Shown here piece by piece: positions 44,842 through 56,849 of a stretch of DNA of 64,000 bases. Source of the DNA: Ceratotherium simum simum (Eukaryota > Chordata > Mammalia > Perissodactyla > Rhinocerotidae); NCBI RefSeq assembly GCF_000283155.1, contig NW_004454262.1:1415109-1479108 (forward strand). The letters are read 5' to 3'. The notes below the pieces were generated by a model. The model saw only the letters and a list, made by a program, of their open reading frames with translations, ran no database searches and had not been told where the DNA came from. Numbering within the stretch: position 1 is the stretch's first letter; the number at the start of each line of letters is the position of its first letter. The position numbers were made by a program, and so were the translations under genes.

Positions 44842-45986
44842 GACATCCCTGTCTTTTAATTGAGAGAACCCACTTACACTTACTATGCTTGCTGATATAT
44901 TATTTATTCATTGTTTTGAACATATTTTATGCTTTATACTTGTGATTTTCCCCTTGCATTATTCTTTTGTATTTATCTAAATTCTGATGGTTTGATTAAA
45001 TTTTTATTTGCTTTGTTCCTCCTATCTCTCTTCCCCAGTTTGGAAGCTATGCTTTTGTTTACTGTTTACCACTTTCCTTCTAAATTCGTTTGTTCATTGT
45101 CAATAGTAAGCTTTTTTTATGTCTAAAATATTTTTGTGTGTGTGTGAGGAAGATTAGCCCTGAGCTAACATCTGTTGCCAATCCTCCTCTTTTTGCTGAG
45201 GAAGATTGGCCCTGGGCTAATATCCATGCCCTTCTTCCTCTACTTTGTATGTGGGATGCCACCACAGCATGGCTTGATAAGCGGTGCATAAGTCCACACC
45301 CGGGATCCGAACCCGCAAACCTCAGGACGCCAAAGCAGAGAGTGTGAATTTAACCCCTACGCTACCAGGCCAGCCCCTGTCTAAAATATTTTTAATTTTT
45401 ACTCTTTTATGAATAATAGTTTGTTTGTATATTACATAATGTAGGTTTATAATTATATTTTCCCTTAATACCTTGCAGCCAGTATTTGTTGTGTTAGGTT
45501 ACATGTTATTACTATTGAGAATCATCAAATGATTGTCATTCTTTTGTCAATAATCAGTCTCTTTAATTAGCTTTTAAGATTTTTCTCTTTATCTTAAGAT
45601 TGTGTATTTTCACCATAATGACTCTATGTATAGGTTTGGGTTTGTTTTTTGTTTTAAATCCTCCCAACTATCCATCAGTGGAAAATATCAGGGCTTATTT
45701 TTATTAGTTGAAAATTCTGAGCCATCATCTATTTGAACACTGTCTCTCAGCCATTCTCTCTACTCTTTCTTTCTTAATCTGACATTAAGTTGCAACTACT
45801 TGATCTATGCTCTGTTTCTTGCCTTTTCCCCATGTTTTCCAACACTTCTGATTCCATAATGTTGTCTGTAATATCTTCTTAGTTTTGTCTTTCACCTTAA
45901 AAATTCTGTCTTCATCTCTGCCCAGTGATCACTTTCTCTTCTAATGACACTCCCACTTGTTTTTTTGGTATATGCACCTGTCCTTG
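44842..45986 (-). mobile_element. L1M 5'-region fragment hosting EREs
   Basis: T-rich reverse L1M sequence before the ERE at 45136 and after it. Cues are CCCTGTCTTTTAATTGAGAG, TTTTCTCTTTATCTTAAGAT, TTTTTATTAGTTGAAAATTC then TGAGCCATCATCTATTTG, and TTCTCTCTACTCTTTCTTTC. It probably continues past the LTR at 45987. Confidence 0.65.
45136..45377 (-). mobile_element. ERE SINE, variant A
   Basis: Reverse ERE with a GT-rich tail, both TGAGGAAGATT modules, GGGATGCCACCACAGCATGG, and the head complement ending CCAGGCCAGCCCC. Perfect 16-bp target-site duplication TGTCTAAAATATTTTT at 45120-45135 and 45378-45393. It is in opposite orientation to the ERE 300 bases to the left. Confidence 0.97.
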
Positions 45987-46628
45987 TGTGGTGGGTCAGT
46001 GTCAGCCTATCAGTAGCTATTGTCTAGCAATGCCTGGGAGCACTCATCTGGGCCCATGGTGAGCCCTTACGGACCTTCCGCTGTTGGAGCCATCGTAGTG
46101 GCTGCAGCAGCCCTGGTGTTCTTCTTATAATTGCAAGAAGCACCTCAGCAACAGCCATCAGAGAACTTTGAAAAAATAAGGTTTATTACTCACAGGTCCT
46201 GGAGGGTAAATGGCACACCTGGGGCGGCCCAGTAAGGTCACAGGAGAGAGAGAGTGGCGGAGGGCCTGGGGGCCCCTTTATTGTGGTTGAATTTGGGGGT
46301 GCTTAGGGTTTTGTGGGTTCACTCTTTACTGGTGAATTTAAAACATAAGAGCAGGAAGGGAAAAGCAAGACGTCAGTCAAATGGTCAGTTATCTAAGCCA
46401 ACTAGAGCTTTCTGAAAAAAAGAAAACTGCGTGAGCGGGGCAGCCTGGCTCTTTATCTGGTCATGTAGCTGGCCTTGCGTTTATTTGAGATGGAAGTCTT
46501 TGAAGTGGCTGCCTCAGCAATCGAAAGCTTAATGTCAGGCACTTACATTACAATCAAAAAAGTTAATTGTCAGTTACTTACGCTACACTTTGTTTTTTGT
46601 AAACTCCTGTTTTGTTTTTGTTTTTTCA
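45987..46628 (-). mobile_element. class I endogenous-retrovirus-like LTR
   Basis: On the minus strand this reads like a gammaretroviral-type LTR. An AT-rich U3-like part contains CTCAAATAAACGC. Further on are CACAATAAAGGGGCCCC and then CCTGTGAGTAATAAACC, which supplies a polyadenylation signal (AATAAA at complement of about 46182-46187). It ends in a GC-richer U5-like stretch with GACCCACCACACA. Its position inside an L1M fragment is consistent with an insertion. Edges and target-site duplication could not be fixed. No internal retroviral coding sequence adjoins it, so it would be a solo LTR. Confidence 0.5.
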
Positions 46629-48269
46629 TGGATATTATTCCACCTTTCCTTTCTTTGAGAACATATTATTTTATGAATGAAAATTGTTCTATGATATCTG
46701 CTTTTACATGTGAATTACTCCTTGATGGATCTATTGATCTTTTTAAGCTGCTGGACTTCCTCACTTGCTCTCAATTCTCACTGTAGAGTTCATCTGTGGG
46801 AATTTTTTCCAATTTGTGGGATGGCTGTAATTCTGCTTCCACCTTAGCCCTATAAGGCTCTGAACTGGATGTTAGACTCTTCTGCCCCAAGGATGACAAA
46901 AATGCAGGCCTCTTGTCATGAACATCAGGTCCCAGCTTCAAGTGATACATCTGCTTCTCTTCCTGGGTGTGGGAACTCCTTCAGTCCTCATTCATAAGAG
47001 GTCCCAGCTCCCAGCTTCATGCGGAGTGCCTGCCACACATTGGGTGCTCAACCCCTGTCCCCATGTGCCTGTAAGACCCCAGCACCAAGGAGAATGCTCT
47101 GGTTTATGTTCCTTGTGACCTTTAATCCCTGCTTCCTGATGTGGGTTTTCTGATCCTGGTCCACAATGTGTCTTTTAAAGCATTTAGTCAATTATTTGCA
47201 TTTGTCTGTATTAGAAGCTTTAGGTTCCAGTGAGTGTTCAATCTGCCATCTTGAGCCTTCTTTTCAACATATTCCCAGTGCCTTCTTTTGGAAGAAGACA
47301 AATCTTTTAGATGAAGGCTCATGATGGAAGCTGTGTGATTGGAGCTGGGATTATGTTTGTCAGAGTGTTCACGACAGAGAGAAGATGAGTTAGAGGAAGA
47401 GCACACTAAGCATCACTGCAGCTCCTCCTCCGCTCTGGTGCTGTTGTTCTGGGTTTGCACAAAGAGGAATCCCAAATGTGCCTTCTGGTGGTGGAAGGGG
47501 ATATTGTATATACCCGCTCACCTCAGCCCACACCGCCGTTTGCTCTACTGTTTACCTCATGGTAACAAAATAATTCTCTGTAGCCACGTCTTTCGCAAAA
47601 GTCAAAATGGAAAACCAGAACTGTCTCAAGAATATATTTCGAAAAAAAATGAGAGCTCATTTCTGTGCAGAAGAGAAGAGGATGTGTGTGCAGAATCGTG
47701 TCTGCCTCTGTCAAAAACATCATGCCTCCTGCTTTGGCCCTTGCTGTTGGCCGTCTGTCTTTGCAGGCTTTTGTGTTTTCATCCGCAATGCAGACCTTAC
47801 CTTAGAGGCACTGAGTTGCCTGTCAATTTGCAGAAACTCTGCTCCTGATGGGAGAGTCCCTTGAAGATCGAGAAATATTTATTTCTTTTTAGTCATAATC
47901 TGAAAATGGGCTTTCATGTGATCGTATGTGTAAATAGTTGATCGATCTCACTAATTAACAGTCTATGGTACACATTGCATTTGGGAATGGGATTGATTTT
48001 ATTATTTGAGTCTTCTTTCCATTAATATCCTGCTTTTTTTCTTTCAAGTCTAGCTGGGTGCAGTTGAGACCAGTATGTGTTAAGCACCCAGGAAATAGTA
48101 CTAAGCAGAGAGAACAAGAAACAAAAATGACCAGATGAAGAAATATCTGAAGTCAATGAGCTCATTTATCCCCCTCTACACACCTTCAGTGGCCCTCTTC
48201 AAAGAGCTTGTTGACTGATAACCACAGGACCCCAACAGGAATTTTCTCCTGGAAGAGGAGGAAGAACTT
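46629..48269. other. mostly unassigned; repeat-poor 47270-48010 with the window's longest open frame
   Basis: 46629-47260 may continue the L1M fragment. 47270-48010 has no recognised repeat. The forward frame 47339-47848 is 169 codons, the longest in the window. It is rich in Cys, Leu and Ser, matches no family I know, has no visible splice context, and is overlapped by other frames. 47880-48010 is AT-rich with single-copy character. Confidence 0.35.
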
Positions 48270-48460
48270 TGCTGTTGAGGCAGATAAACTGGGGTCACAC
48301 ATTGGCTCTGCCCCTTCATGACCACATGAAGTGAGAGGTTGTCTCACCTCTTTAAAATCATGTTCTCATACGCAAAACGAAAACACTGAAATCAGCCATA
48401 CTGTGCGTGGAGAGCCTGACACACAGTGAGTGCTCAATGTCATCATGATTATCACTGGTG
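48270..48460 (+). mobile_element. MIR SINE
   Basis: CACATTGGCTCTGCCCCTTC, CTCATACGCAAAACG, GAGCCTGACACACAGTGAGT and GCTCAATGTC, in forward MIR order. Confidence 0.75.
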
Positions 48461-48624
48461 CAGTGTTACTCAACGAGATCAGTTCACCTTGCCCAATGTA
48501 GTGGTAAAATAGCTATTAAAAATGGACAATAATATAAATAAATATGATATTTTGAAATATACAAACAACATATTCCCCAAGGAGTGTTCATTGACTTTTC
48601 TCCACCTGAACTGAAACAGAATGA

Positions 48625-48778
48625 AGAATTAGACTATGTGAGGGGATAGATGTTAACTAACCTTATTGTGGTAATCATTTCACAATGTATACATATATCA
48701 AATCGTTATGTTGTACACCTTAAACTTGTACAACATTATATGTCAATAGTACCTCAATAAAACTGAAAGAAAAATAAT
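48625..48778 (+). mobile_element. L1 3' end (L1MA/L1MB-type)
   Basis: ACCTTATTGTGGTAATCATT, TTGTACACCTTAAACTTGTA and GTACCTCAATAAAACTG followed by an A-rich tail are the terminal bases of L1. It is only about 150 bases, a severe 5' truncation. Confidence 0.88.
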
Positions 48779-49144
48779 CAGACTATGACACGAACAAGAG
48801 AAGAAAATCTCAAAAAACCAGGTAGGAAATGTAATGAGTTACTACAAAAGGCAGTAGACTTCTCTTTCCTAAAAATCTCCAGGAAGGCTCTAAGATTATA
48901 TGAACACATTGGGGCCTAGGATGGCTCCTTGAATTCAATTTTTAATCTGACTTCTTCCTATCTCTTCAACTTTATCACTATTTTCAGACTCAAACTCTTT
49001 CCTACATTAAAGCTGCCTTTTCATTAATTTCATTCTAGGTTTTTGGCTTCTGCTGGTACTTTTCTTCTGCTCTCTCTCTTTGCTTTCCTTCCACCCACGT
49101 AATGTTAACAAATAATAATAACAATAATAATAATAAAAACAATC
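48779..49144 (+). other. possible L2 fragment and (AAT)n microsatellite
   Basis: 48935-49090 is pyrimidine-rich and resembles L2 in composition and a few words, but weakly. 49111-49136 is an (AAT)n/(AAC) microsatellite. Confidence 0.4.
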
Positions 49145-49360
49145 AAACAGCTACACTGATGGGATGTTTAATATGCACCTAACATATATCATCTTCTGAC
49201 AGCCATGGAAGGTGGGTATGAATCTATCAGCTTTGGAGATGAAGGAACTGAAGCCCAGATGAGCTAAGCAACTTGTCTGATGTCACGTAGCAGCTGGCAG
49301 CAGAGTTAGGATTTGAACATAGATTGGTTGATCTAACTTACCTGTGTCCTATGCTTAACC
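49145..49360 (-). mobile_element. MIR SINE
   Basis: GATGAAGGAACTGAAGCCC, AGCAACTTGTCTGATGTCAC, GCAGCAGAGTTAGGATTTGA, in reverse MIR order. Confidence 0.8.
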
Positions 49361-49424
49361 TAGATGTTAAACTTGTGTTTCTCATAAAATAAAATAAACA
49401 ACCTCTCACTCCACTTCTTAATGT

Positions 49425-49562
49425 GCCAGATATTCTTATGTTCTCTCATTTATTAAATGGGCACTTTCCTCCATTCCCCAGATAAGGAAACTGAGATCAT
49501 TAAAGTAATTTATATAAGATCAAACAACTAGTAACTGGTAGACTTAAGACTTAACCCCAGCT
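49425..49562 (-). mobile_element. MIR SINE fragment
   Basis: TTCCCCAGATAAGGAAACTG, AGATCAAACAACTAGTAACT and GACTTAACCCCAG, in reverse MIR order. Confidence 0.7.
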
Positions 49563-50139
49563 TTGCCTGATTATATTGTCATATATTTTTCCCTACATTG
49601 GACCTTAATCATCTTTGGAGGTCTAATCTTTTCTGAGAAGTCTATATTAGACTTTCTTTTTCAGAAATTTTATAGTGTGTTTTATCTACACATTTTGGCA
49701 GTTGAAAATAACCTGTTAGGAATTTTCTTGAATATTTCCTCTATGTTTCACAATTTCCAGATTTTTTAAATCCTCATTGAGACTGGGAACGCCCTGAGGT
49801 ACGTGCAGAGTTTGTGTTCCTTTGTATTGCATGGAGGGCCATCAGCACATGGCTAGGAGCTCAATATATTTTTTTGTAAATTGATTGGTTCATTGATTCA
49901 TTATTGCTAAATGCCAGTAAGTTTGCTTTTGCCCTTGTCTCAGAGGATTTTGGATACAATAAGTATATTTCTGGATGAATGGATTTTGTATATAACAGGT
50001 ATATATCTCACCTAAGGAGAGGAAGAAGGCTGCTTTTATAGTTGAATTAGAAGGAAAACTGTCGAGGGGCCTTATTCTTGGTGGAACAGAGGTCTAATGA
50101 AGTACCAGCCAATGTCTCGGGTCAGACTGTACACACGTG
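49563..50139. other. no recognised feature
   Basis: 49790-49920 has L2-like words (GAGCTCAATATATTTTTTTG, ATTGATTGG). The rest is unassigned. Confidence 0.3.
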
Positions 50140-50365
50140 GTAAGGGCGAGCATTTCTTGAGTACCTTGCTATGTGTGAGGCAATGGACTGAACTTTTATA
50201 GGAATCGTCTCCTTTATCCCCCACATCAAACCTTTCACATCCTGGCAACCAAAGCTTTAAGAGTTCAAGGGACTTACTCAAATTCACAGACCTATTAAAC
50301 AGCGAAGTCAGTATTTGATTCTCGACTTGTCTGTCTCCAGCACCAATTAGCCACTATATTCCTCT
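50140..50365 (-). mobile_element. MIR SINE, nearly complete
   Basis: GAGCATTTCTTGAGTACCTTG, AGGGACTTACTCAAATTCAC, GTCAGTATTTGATTCTCGAC, ACCAATTAGCCACTATATTCC, in reverse MIR order. Confidence 0.75.
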
Positions 50366-50589
50366 GCCGTGCACTTGAGGAAAGTGGCAGGAGGCATGGT
50401 GTACATTTGATGGTTTACCTGGACTGCATTATCAGAGAAGCCAGGGGAAAAATGTGAATAGGGCAGGATCAGATGGGGAAGCAGGTTTATGAGTCACTCC
50501 CAGAAATAGATGTGAAAGGCCCAGGCTTTGAAATCTGAGGGGGGAAGAGGATCATGAAATACAGCACAGAAACCACATCTAGTACACAT

Positions 50590-51115
50590 TAATGAGGCCT
50601 CTGCAAAGCCTCCATGTTTCCAGGGTCATCACCCAGGCTTTTGACTTCTACATTCCAGCTACACTGGAGCCATAGACCTTTGCAACTGTGTTTCTTCTGC
50701 TTGCAACTCTCTTAGTATCACCCTCACCACACATATGCAAGCACACACACACACATCTCCTCACCTAGTTAGCTCCTTCTCATCTCTTAGATTCTAGATC
50801 AAGATCACACCTTCAGTGACGCCTCCCTCAATGACCACACAGCCAGCCTTCACCCCGTCAAGTAGAGGTCATGTTGATCTATTACCTGCTCTACCATGAA
50901 TGTGTTCTCTCCTTCAGAGAGTCCCTAAATTTGCAACTGAGCAGTCATCAGTGTGATTAGTAGATTAACGTTTCCCTTTTGTTTGCCTACTAGAATACAA
51001 GCTCCTTGAGAATAAAATACTAACCTTTTTGCTCTTTATTCTATGTCCACCACCTGCCAGTGTAAAATTCTAGGTGGTCAATAACTATTTGTTCATTGAA
51101 TGAATATATAAATTA
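50590..51115 (+). mobile_element. L2 LINE 3' part
   Basis: CTCATCTCTTAGATTCTAGA, ACACCTTCAGTGACGCCTCC, ACTAGAATACAAGCTCCTTG, TTGCTCTTTATTCTATGTCC, then GGTCAATAACTATTTGTTCA and TTGAATGAATAT at the end. The order is complete for the L2 3' region; there is a CA microsatellite at 50741-50753. Confidence 0.85.
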
Positions 51116-51129
51116 ATGAAACTTTTTAA

Positions 51130-51255
51130 GTACTAAATAATCCATCTCTAAAATAGAGATGATAATCCTTAGTTCGTAGAGTTGTGATGGAAATAAAATG
51201 AGATGACCAGTAAAGTGCCCAGAAAGACATCGCTATTCAATAAATGAGAGTTCTT
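51130..51255 (+). mobile_element. MIR SINE, 3' half
   Basis: CTAAAATAGAGATGATAATC, GTGATGGAAATAAAATGAG, AGTAAAGTGCCCAGAAAG and TTCAATAAATGAGAG, in forward MIR order. It follows directly on an L2. Confidence 0.75.
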
Positions 51256-51334
51256 TTCTCCTTCGGCACCAACCATTGGATCATGTACACTAGCGCTGGG
51301 GGCCACTCTCACTGTGTTAGGTAGTATTACAGGT

Positions 51335-51525
51335 GATAACAGCACACAGACTTGATTTAAGTCTCAAGTTGCATATTTTCTACTTACAAGTGTGAGGACC
51401 TAAGTAAGTTGTTCTCTGAGCCTCACTTTTCAATCTTAAAAATGGAATTCACACTCCATATAAGTCTCTCAACAGTGCCTGGCACATAAACATGCTCTGT
51501 AGACATTGTTATTATTGTTACTTTT
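51335..51525 (+). mobile_element. MIR SINE
   Basis: CAAGTGTGAGGACCTAAGTA, GTTCTCTGAGCCTCACTTTT, AACAGTGCCTGGCACATAAA and ATTGTTATTATTGTTAC, in forward order. The 165-codon minus frame at 51423-51920 starts beyond this MIR and runs antisense through it, which argues against coding. Confidence 0.8.
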
Positions 51526-54500
51526 ATTTCCTTCTTCAGAACTACCTGGTAGCAGAGTTCACACTTCCTGTATGGTCTGCATGCCTTTTTCCATTTTCTA
51601 TACCTGTTTCTATATAATATTATCCTCCTCAACAATCCTTTCCTGTTACCCACTGATCTTTCCCCCATTTTCAGTAATGTGGGGGATGAGCTGACAGGCC
51701 AAAACACTGTGGGACTACCCCAGGGTTGCATGAAGTTGGGTGGAATTCTGAGTTCGGTAATTTGTTGGCCCAAAATTTCAGACTTGTATGCAGGAATCAT
51801 TATCAAGGCCAATACTTTTCCCCATTCCAGACCCCAGAGACTTCTGTGAATTATTTTAAGACTGCTTTCATATTTGAGATGAGAGGCAAAACTAGAGAGG
51901 GGCATCGTTTCTATCGGCATCTGTGAATTCTTTTAAGACATTACATTTGAATTCAAAGTGTCTAGCTGGGCAAGGTGAGGGAGCCCCATATCAAGACCTG
52001 GTCCACTTGTCTCTGCATCTCTATTCCCATCCCCATCTCCTGCCCCCTCTCCCTCCCTTACACACACACACATACCCCTTTCATGACCCTATCTCTATTT
52101 TTTTCTTTTCTCTCTCAGTCCTAGTCTTGAAGGTCAAGAAGTGCCATCATCAGCTTTTCAACCTGCCTCCCATACTTGTCATCTTGGTTCAAGACCTCTG
52201 GGTAGGATGTTTTAGCCCAACAAGGTTGGCATGTGATCTGAGCAAAGCTGTAAAAGCTTATGGGCCTAGCAATCTAAATAAACACTGATTTATTTTGGTA
52301 CATTTTTGATTTATACATGGATCTTTTAATCGGGGAATTTTAAGTTGGGGAATGGAAAGGTAAGAAAAACACAATTTTTCCATTTCCTAACATAGGAAAT
52401 AATTTTCAAGTAAATCATGATTACCTTCCAAATGTCTGACTTTTGGTCATTTTATTATTGTGGTTGTTTCTCCATGCTCTAACATGGTACATTTCTTTTC
52501 ATGCCCTGTTTCAAAAACTTTTAAAATACAATAGCCCCTTTTTACACCGCTTTGCATCTTATGTTCTTGTTACAGACCCCTTAAAGTGCTCCCCCATAAG
52601 TGGATCTGAGAGAGTGCTAAAGGATTGTGACAGGTGGGATTGTGAATTTAGGTCTAATGGGGGCTTAATACCAAAATAAAAATTCCCACTTCATAAACTC
52701 TATTTATTTCCCCATTCTTGTACGTCTATTTCTAAAGAAAAAAGAGAAAATTAAAGTTCTTGCTGTAGTTTCAGCTATCATGGCTGCACTTGAAGGCCCA
52801 CGGGCACCGTATTTGCTCTACTGACCAGATGTTTCTGAAATAGTACCACTATCAGGTAGATCAGGTTGTTGGCAAAAACTCTGGCACCAAAGAGACTCAA
52901 CAAATACATTTCATCACACTGATCTGTGCTAACAGCGACTTGTTGTGGATAACCTCATGGGAATGGAAGTTGAGAAAGAGCTATCTCAAGGCTGCCAGTG
53001 CCTTAATCTCTGCTCTGTTCAAAATGCAAACGTGCTGCTTTTTATGCTCACGCTAGTAAAACAAATCTGGGGGATTTTATAATCCTCAGCTTGGGAAGGT
53101 AGAGAGAAAAGTGCACAAGTGGAATCTCACAGAAATTATTTACAGTCACAGTAGAGAGAAGAAACGAGCAAACACCTTCTTTAAAAAAAAGAGAAAAAAT
53201 ATATATTGGAAATTCACTCAACCTCAATTATAGGCAGGCAAAAAATGACTTTTATTTGAAGCACCAACACTCATTTCTTTGTTAAGGAAAACTAGAGCAA
53301 CACCCCGCAGACTTGAAGGCTCCTAAGTTATCAGGAAACTGTTTCCTGGGAATATGCTCACCATTTCCACAGAGCGTGTTTAATAAAGGCAGAAAGAGCA
53401 GCGCAAATAAATTCTATAAAACAGATGAGTGTTCCGTGCTTTGTTCTAACAACTATGGTAGTCATATAATGGAAATTTCATATCAGCTCTGCCCAAACAG
53501 AATTGGATGGCTTCCAGGGGGCACCCTGACTACTCTTTCCAAAAGCAAAGGCACCTCCCAACCCTCAAGGCCTCTCTGTGCTAACCCACCCGCTGGGATG
53601 ATGGCCTCCTGTAGAGACTCTCCCTCCACTCAGACAGTGAAATACAGATATCGCAGTAAGATAGGGAAGTGGACCAGAGCCATAAGGACAGGAGGACCGA
53701 GACTCGCTTATCTTGACATTGGTTCTCCAGAGTAGCAATGGGATGGGTTCCATGGCCTTGGTCTCTCTGCTATCTGCTCTAAGTCTCTGTCTATGACCCT
53801 GGGATCCTTCTGTCCCTTCTCATCCATCCTCATAACTATTGTGGGGTGGGGGGAGGCGGGTGGGAATCAGAAGAGAATGGGACTCCAAGTGATTTTCAGA
53901 ACATTGGGAGAGAGGCCCTTAGTCCCCTTTCTCTGTTAGTCATTCCCAAATGGTCCTCAACGGGTGATTTAAACAGTGTGATAGCTTTGTTATGGCTATA
54001 TAGAGTGATTCCAAACCTATTGAACGATTTTTTATTGTGATTTATTTGTGTTTCTTAATTGAAACAAAGTGGTACCGCATTCTATAATAATGGTACCAAG
54101 CACCACAGCTCATAATAATGTGCAATGCTACTTTTTTCTTTTATGGGGTCTGGCTATTTAAGTTCGTCCTAACTGCTTGTATGTTGGAGTGTGACATTCC
54201 AGATTGGATACAACCAAGAGAGCCCTGCAATGTTCATTTCTAAATCCAATCCTCACAGCCTTGTTATCTTTGTCAGAGCAACCTAGTAACTGCTTCTTCA
54301 ATGTTTTAATTTAGATTGCTGAGATACACGAGGAATTTAGATGTTATCCCCCCACCCGCCCCACCTTAAAAATGTGGCAGTGCCTCACTGTTTCTAGGAC
54401 AAGCTAAAAAGAAACAGATCAAGCAGCAGTGAAGCCCTGAAATGTTATTCTAAGTAATTTTCAGATTTCAGCCCTTCTGTACAGTAGTTGGGCCTCACTC

Positions 54501-56849
54501 AGGGACACACTGCTCAGGAAAACAGCCATGGCATGGCCAAAGGGTTATGATGATGCTCGTATAATGATGAACAGGAGGCAGCTAATTGTTTCAATTGTTC
54601 CAATTCTGTAGTTTCAGGGGGCAATAAATGTAAAAGAAAAATGAGAGCAACTCCTGTTTCTTTTACTATAAATCATGAACACAAACCTTTTTTTTTCAAG
54701 CCCTTGCACAATACCGTACATCTTTTCATAAGTTGTTTTGGAACATCTATTGCTGTATGTATTTAGGTTAAAGAATCATTTGGGTGGGATTGAAAGGGGA
54801 GACCAAGTCATCATGTGAGTGGAAGCTTGCAGCTTTCTGGGTGAAGAATTACTAGTCCTTGCGCGCCCCGATTTCTGTGGCAAAAGTCATCGCGGCAACT
54901 TCATCGGACCATGCTTGGGCCCTAAAACACCTTTGCATTTCCCCCCCCCATTTTGTCCTTGGGAAAGTCAGGTGTCCATGGTTAGTGTATCTGGACACTA
55001 ACCCAGATACCCTATCCAAATTCGGGAAAGACAAAGAACTATTGTGATAGGATCGATGTGTCCTTCTTAGGCAGCAGTTGTAGTTTCACTCTCTTTGTTT
55101 CTCAGTTTTCTGCTTTGGTCAGGTCTCCAGCAGCTGACAGACAGAGCCTAAAATTTAAGAGTGTCTGCAAAGGTCAAGTCCGCTTTCCTTGCACTTTCTG
55201 TGAAAGAAGATCCCAGGCATCTTGCCTTGGAAAAGTAGCAAAACCAAACAAAAGAGGCTTAAGCATTTATCTAGCGGAATTCTTTTGCATCCTCGACAAC
55301 ATCATTGTATTGGTGCCTTTGTCACATTAGTGAGCTCTGCTGTCAGTAGAATCTTCCACAGAGTTTTAGATTCTGAGACCCCGAGATATGATAAAGCAGT
55401 GTGTTTGAAAACTTCAAAAAGAAAAAAAAAAAAAAGCAGAAATCCTAATGAGAGAGGGCAAAGAGAGTGAGGTAACAAAAAGAAAAACACGATACTTGCT
55501 TACTAAGCCAACTTCTAAGTGTAGCACGCTCCAAGTTAATTTCTAAAGCTAATTGCAAGTGGAACTATTGTGATCTTTGCAGGAAAATGCAATAAAGCTG
55601 TCAAAGGGCTTCAGTATTAAGTGCTTCGCGGCTGAGGAGATATCAATTTGTTTGCTTTGGGATTAGTTTATGCCTTTAGTCTTATAGGTGCCTTTTTTTG
55701 TTGTGATAATTTCACTTTTTTTTTGCATAAATATAGCCATTTTTCCATTATTTAAGCAAAGGAAACAGTAATAGTTTCTACACATTTGGGAAGATAAGAT
55801 CAGCAGGGAAGAGAATACCCGTTATCTTCCTTTAACTCTCTCCTCAGTCTGTAACTGTATCCTTTCAACTTCCCCTCAAAAGTATTTCAGGTTGGGAACA
55901 CAGCAATCAGTTTTGTTTTGTTTTGTTGTTTGTTTGTTTGTGAAGAGCAATGGATACTTCTTAAAATAAAGTCCCCCCCACCCCCCCACTTAAGTCTCAC
56001 CGTACAGGTAGAATATGCCTGCCTAGGAGTTGCGGCTGCCACACCAAAATGGAGGAAGGTGCCAGGCCAGAATACAGGGATCAAATCCCATGATGCCAAC
56101 AGCAGAGAAAGAAGAGATCTCAAAATCCAGAGTCTTTATTTGGGGACAAGGTTGAGGATTATGGAGAAAGAAGGGAGCCCTTTTGGGAAAGAACTTTTCT
56201 TTTCCCTTTCTTTTGGCTTATAAGAAAAGGAGATGTGCCAGATTCTTCCACTTAGGCAGTGTATGTGGCTGCGCACGCCGGCTGCTCAGAGAGGACAGCA
56301 TACGTGGTCTGCTGACATTCTTACTCAAGGCCAGCATTATACTTGTCTTTTGCTAAGGGTTTTCAAAATCTTTTTTAAAAATGGAATTTTCTTTTTCTAT
56401 ACTGTTATGTCAATTTCTGTGTGGACTATACTTTTAAGACTTTGGCTTTGCCCTTGTGCCATGGACACACCCTCTAAAACTGCCTTTAAAAATTATGGTT
56501 ATATATGCCCTGTACAGTCCTTAGATACTACATATGCCCTGTATGGTCATATGTTGAATAGAAAATAGTTCCTTTACTCTAGTATATGAACCAGATCAGT
56601 GTTAGTTCAGATACTTAAACACTTGCATGAGATTTAGATTTTACCAGAAGATGGAAATCACAGCCACTGGCATGGCACTATCTAGCTCAGGGTCACAAGC
56701 AGCCAGGCACTAATTATAATATTGGTGAATGAGTGCCCAGCGTGTGTAAAATGATTTTGATTTAAATTTAAACTCTTAGAAATGAAATGCCAATACTTAA
56801 AGAAAAAGCGATATTCATGTACATTTCGAAAAGAACTCCTTTACTTTTC
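51526..56849. other. longest repeat-poor stretch (5.3 kb)
   Basis: I recognise no transposon. Frames reach 165 (51423-51920 minus), 140 (53313-53735 plus) and 121 codons (51923-52288 plus), none with a domain. Simple sequence: (CA)-rich at 52061-52074, A-run at 55421-55435, TTTTG tract at 55912-55941, C-run at 55974-55988. 55480-55790 is AT-rich with words such as AGCTAATTGCAAG and could be a conserved non-coding element. 56503-56545 holds an imperfect 29-bp repeat (ATATGCCCTGTA twice). Confidence 0.4.

Noticed and set aside
51423..51920. 165-codon minus open frame
   Set aside because: Its C-terminal part is antisense MIR sequence (51423-51525), and the rest has no recognised domain.
53313..53735. 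140-codon forward open frame
   Set aside because: No domain, opposed by another frame, no splice or promoter context; chance is sufficient in repeat-poor DNA.
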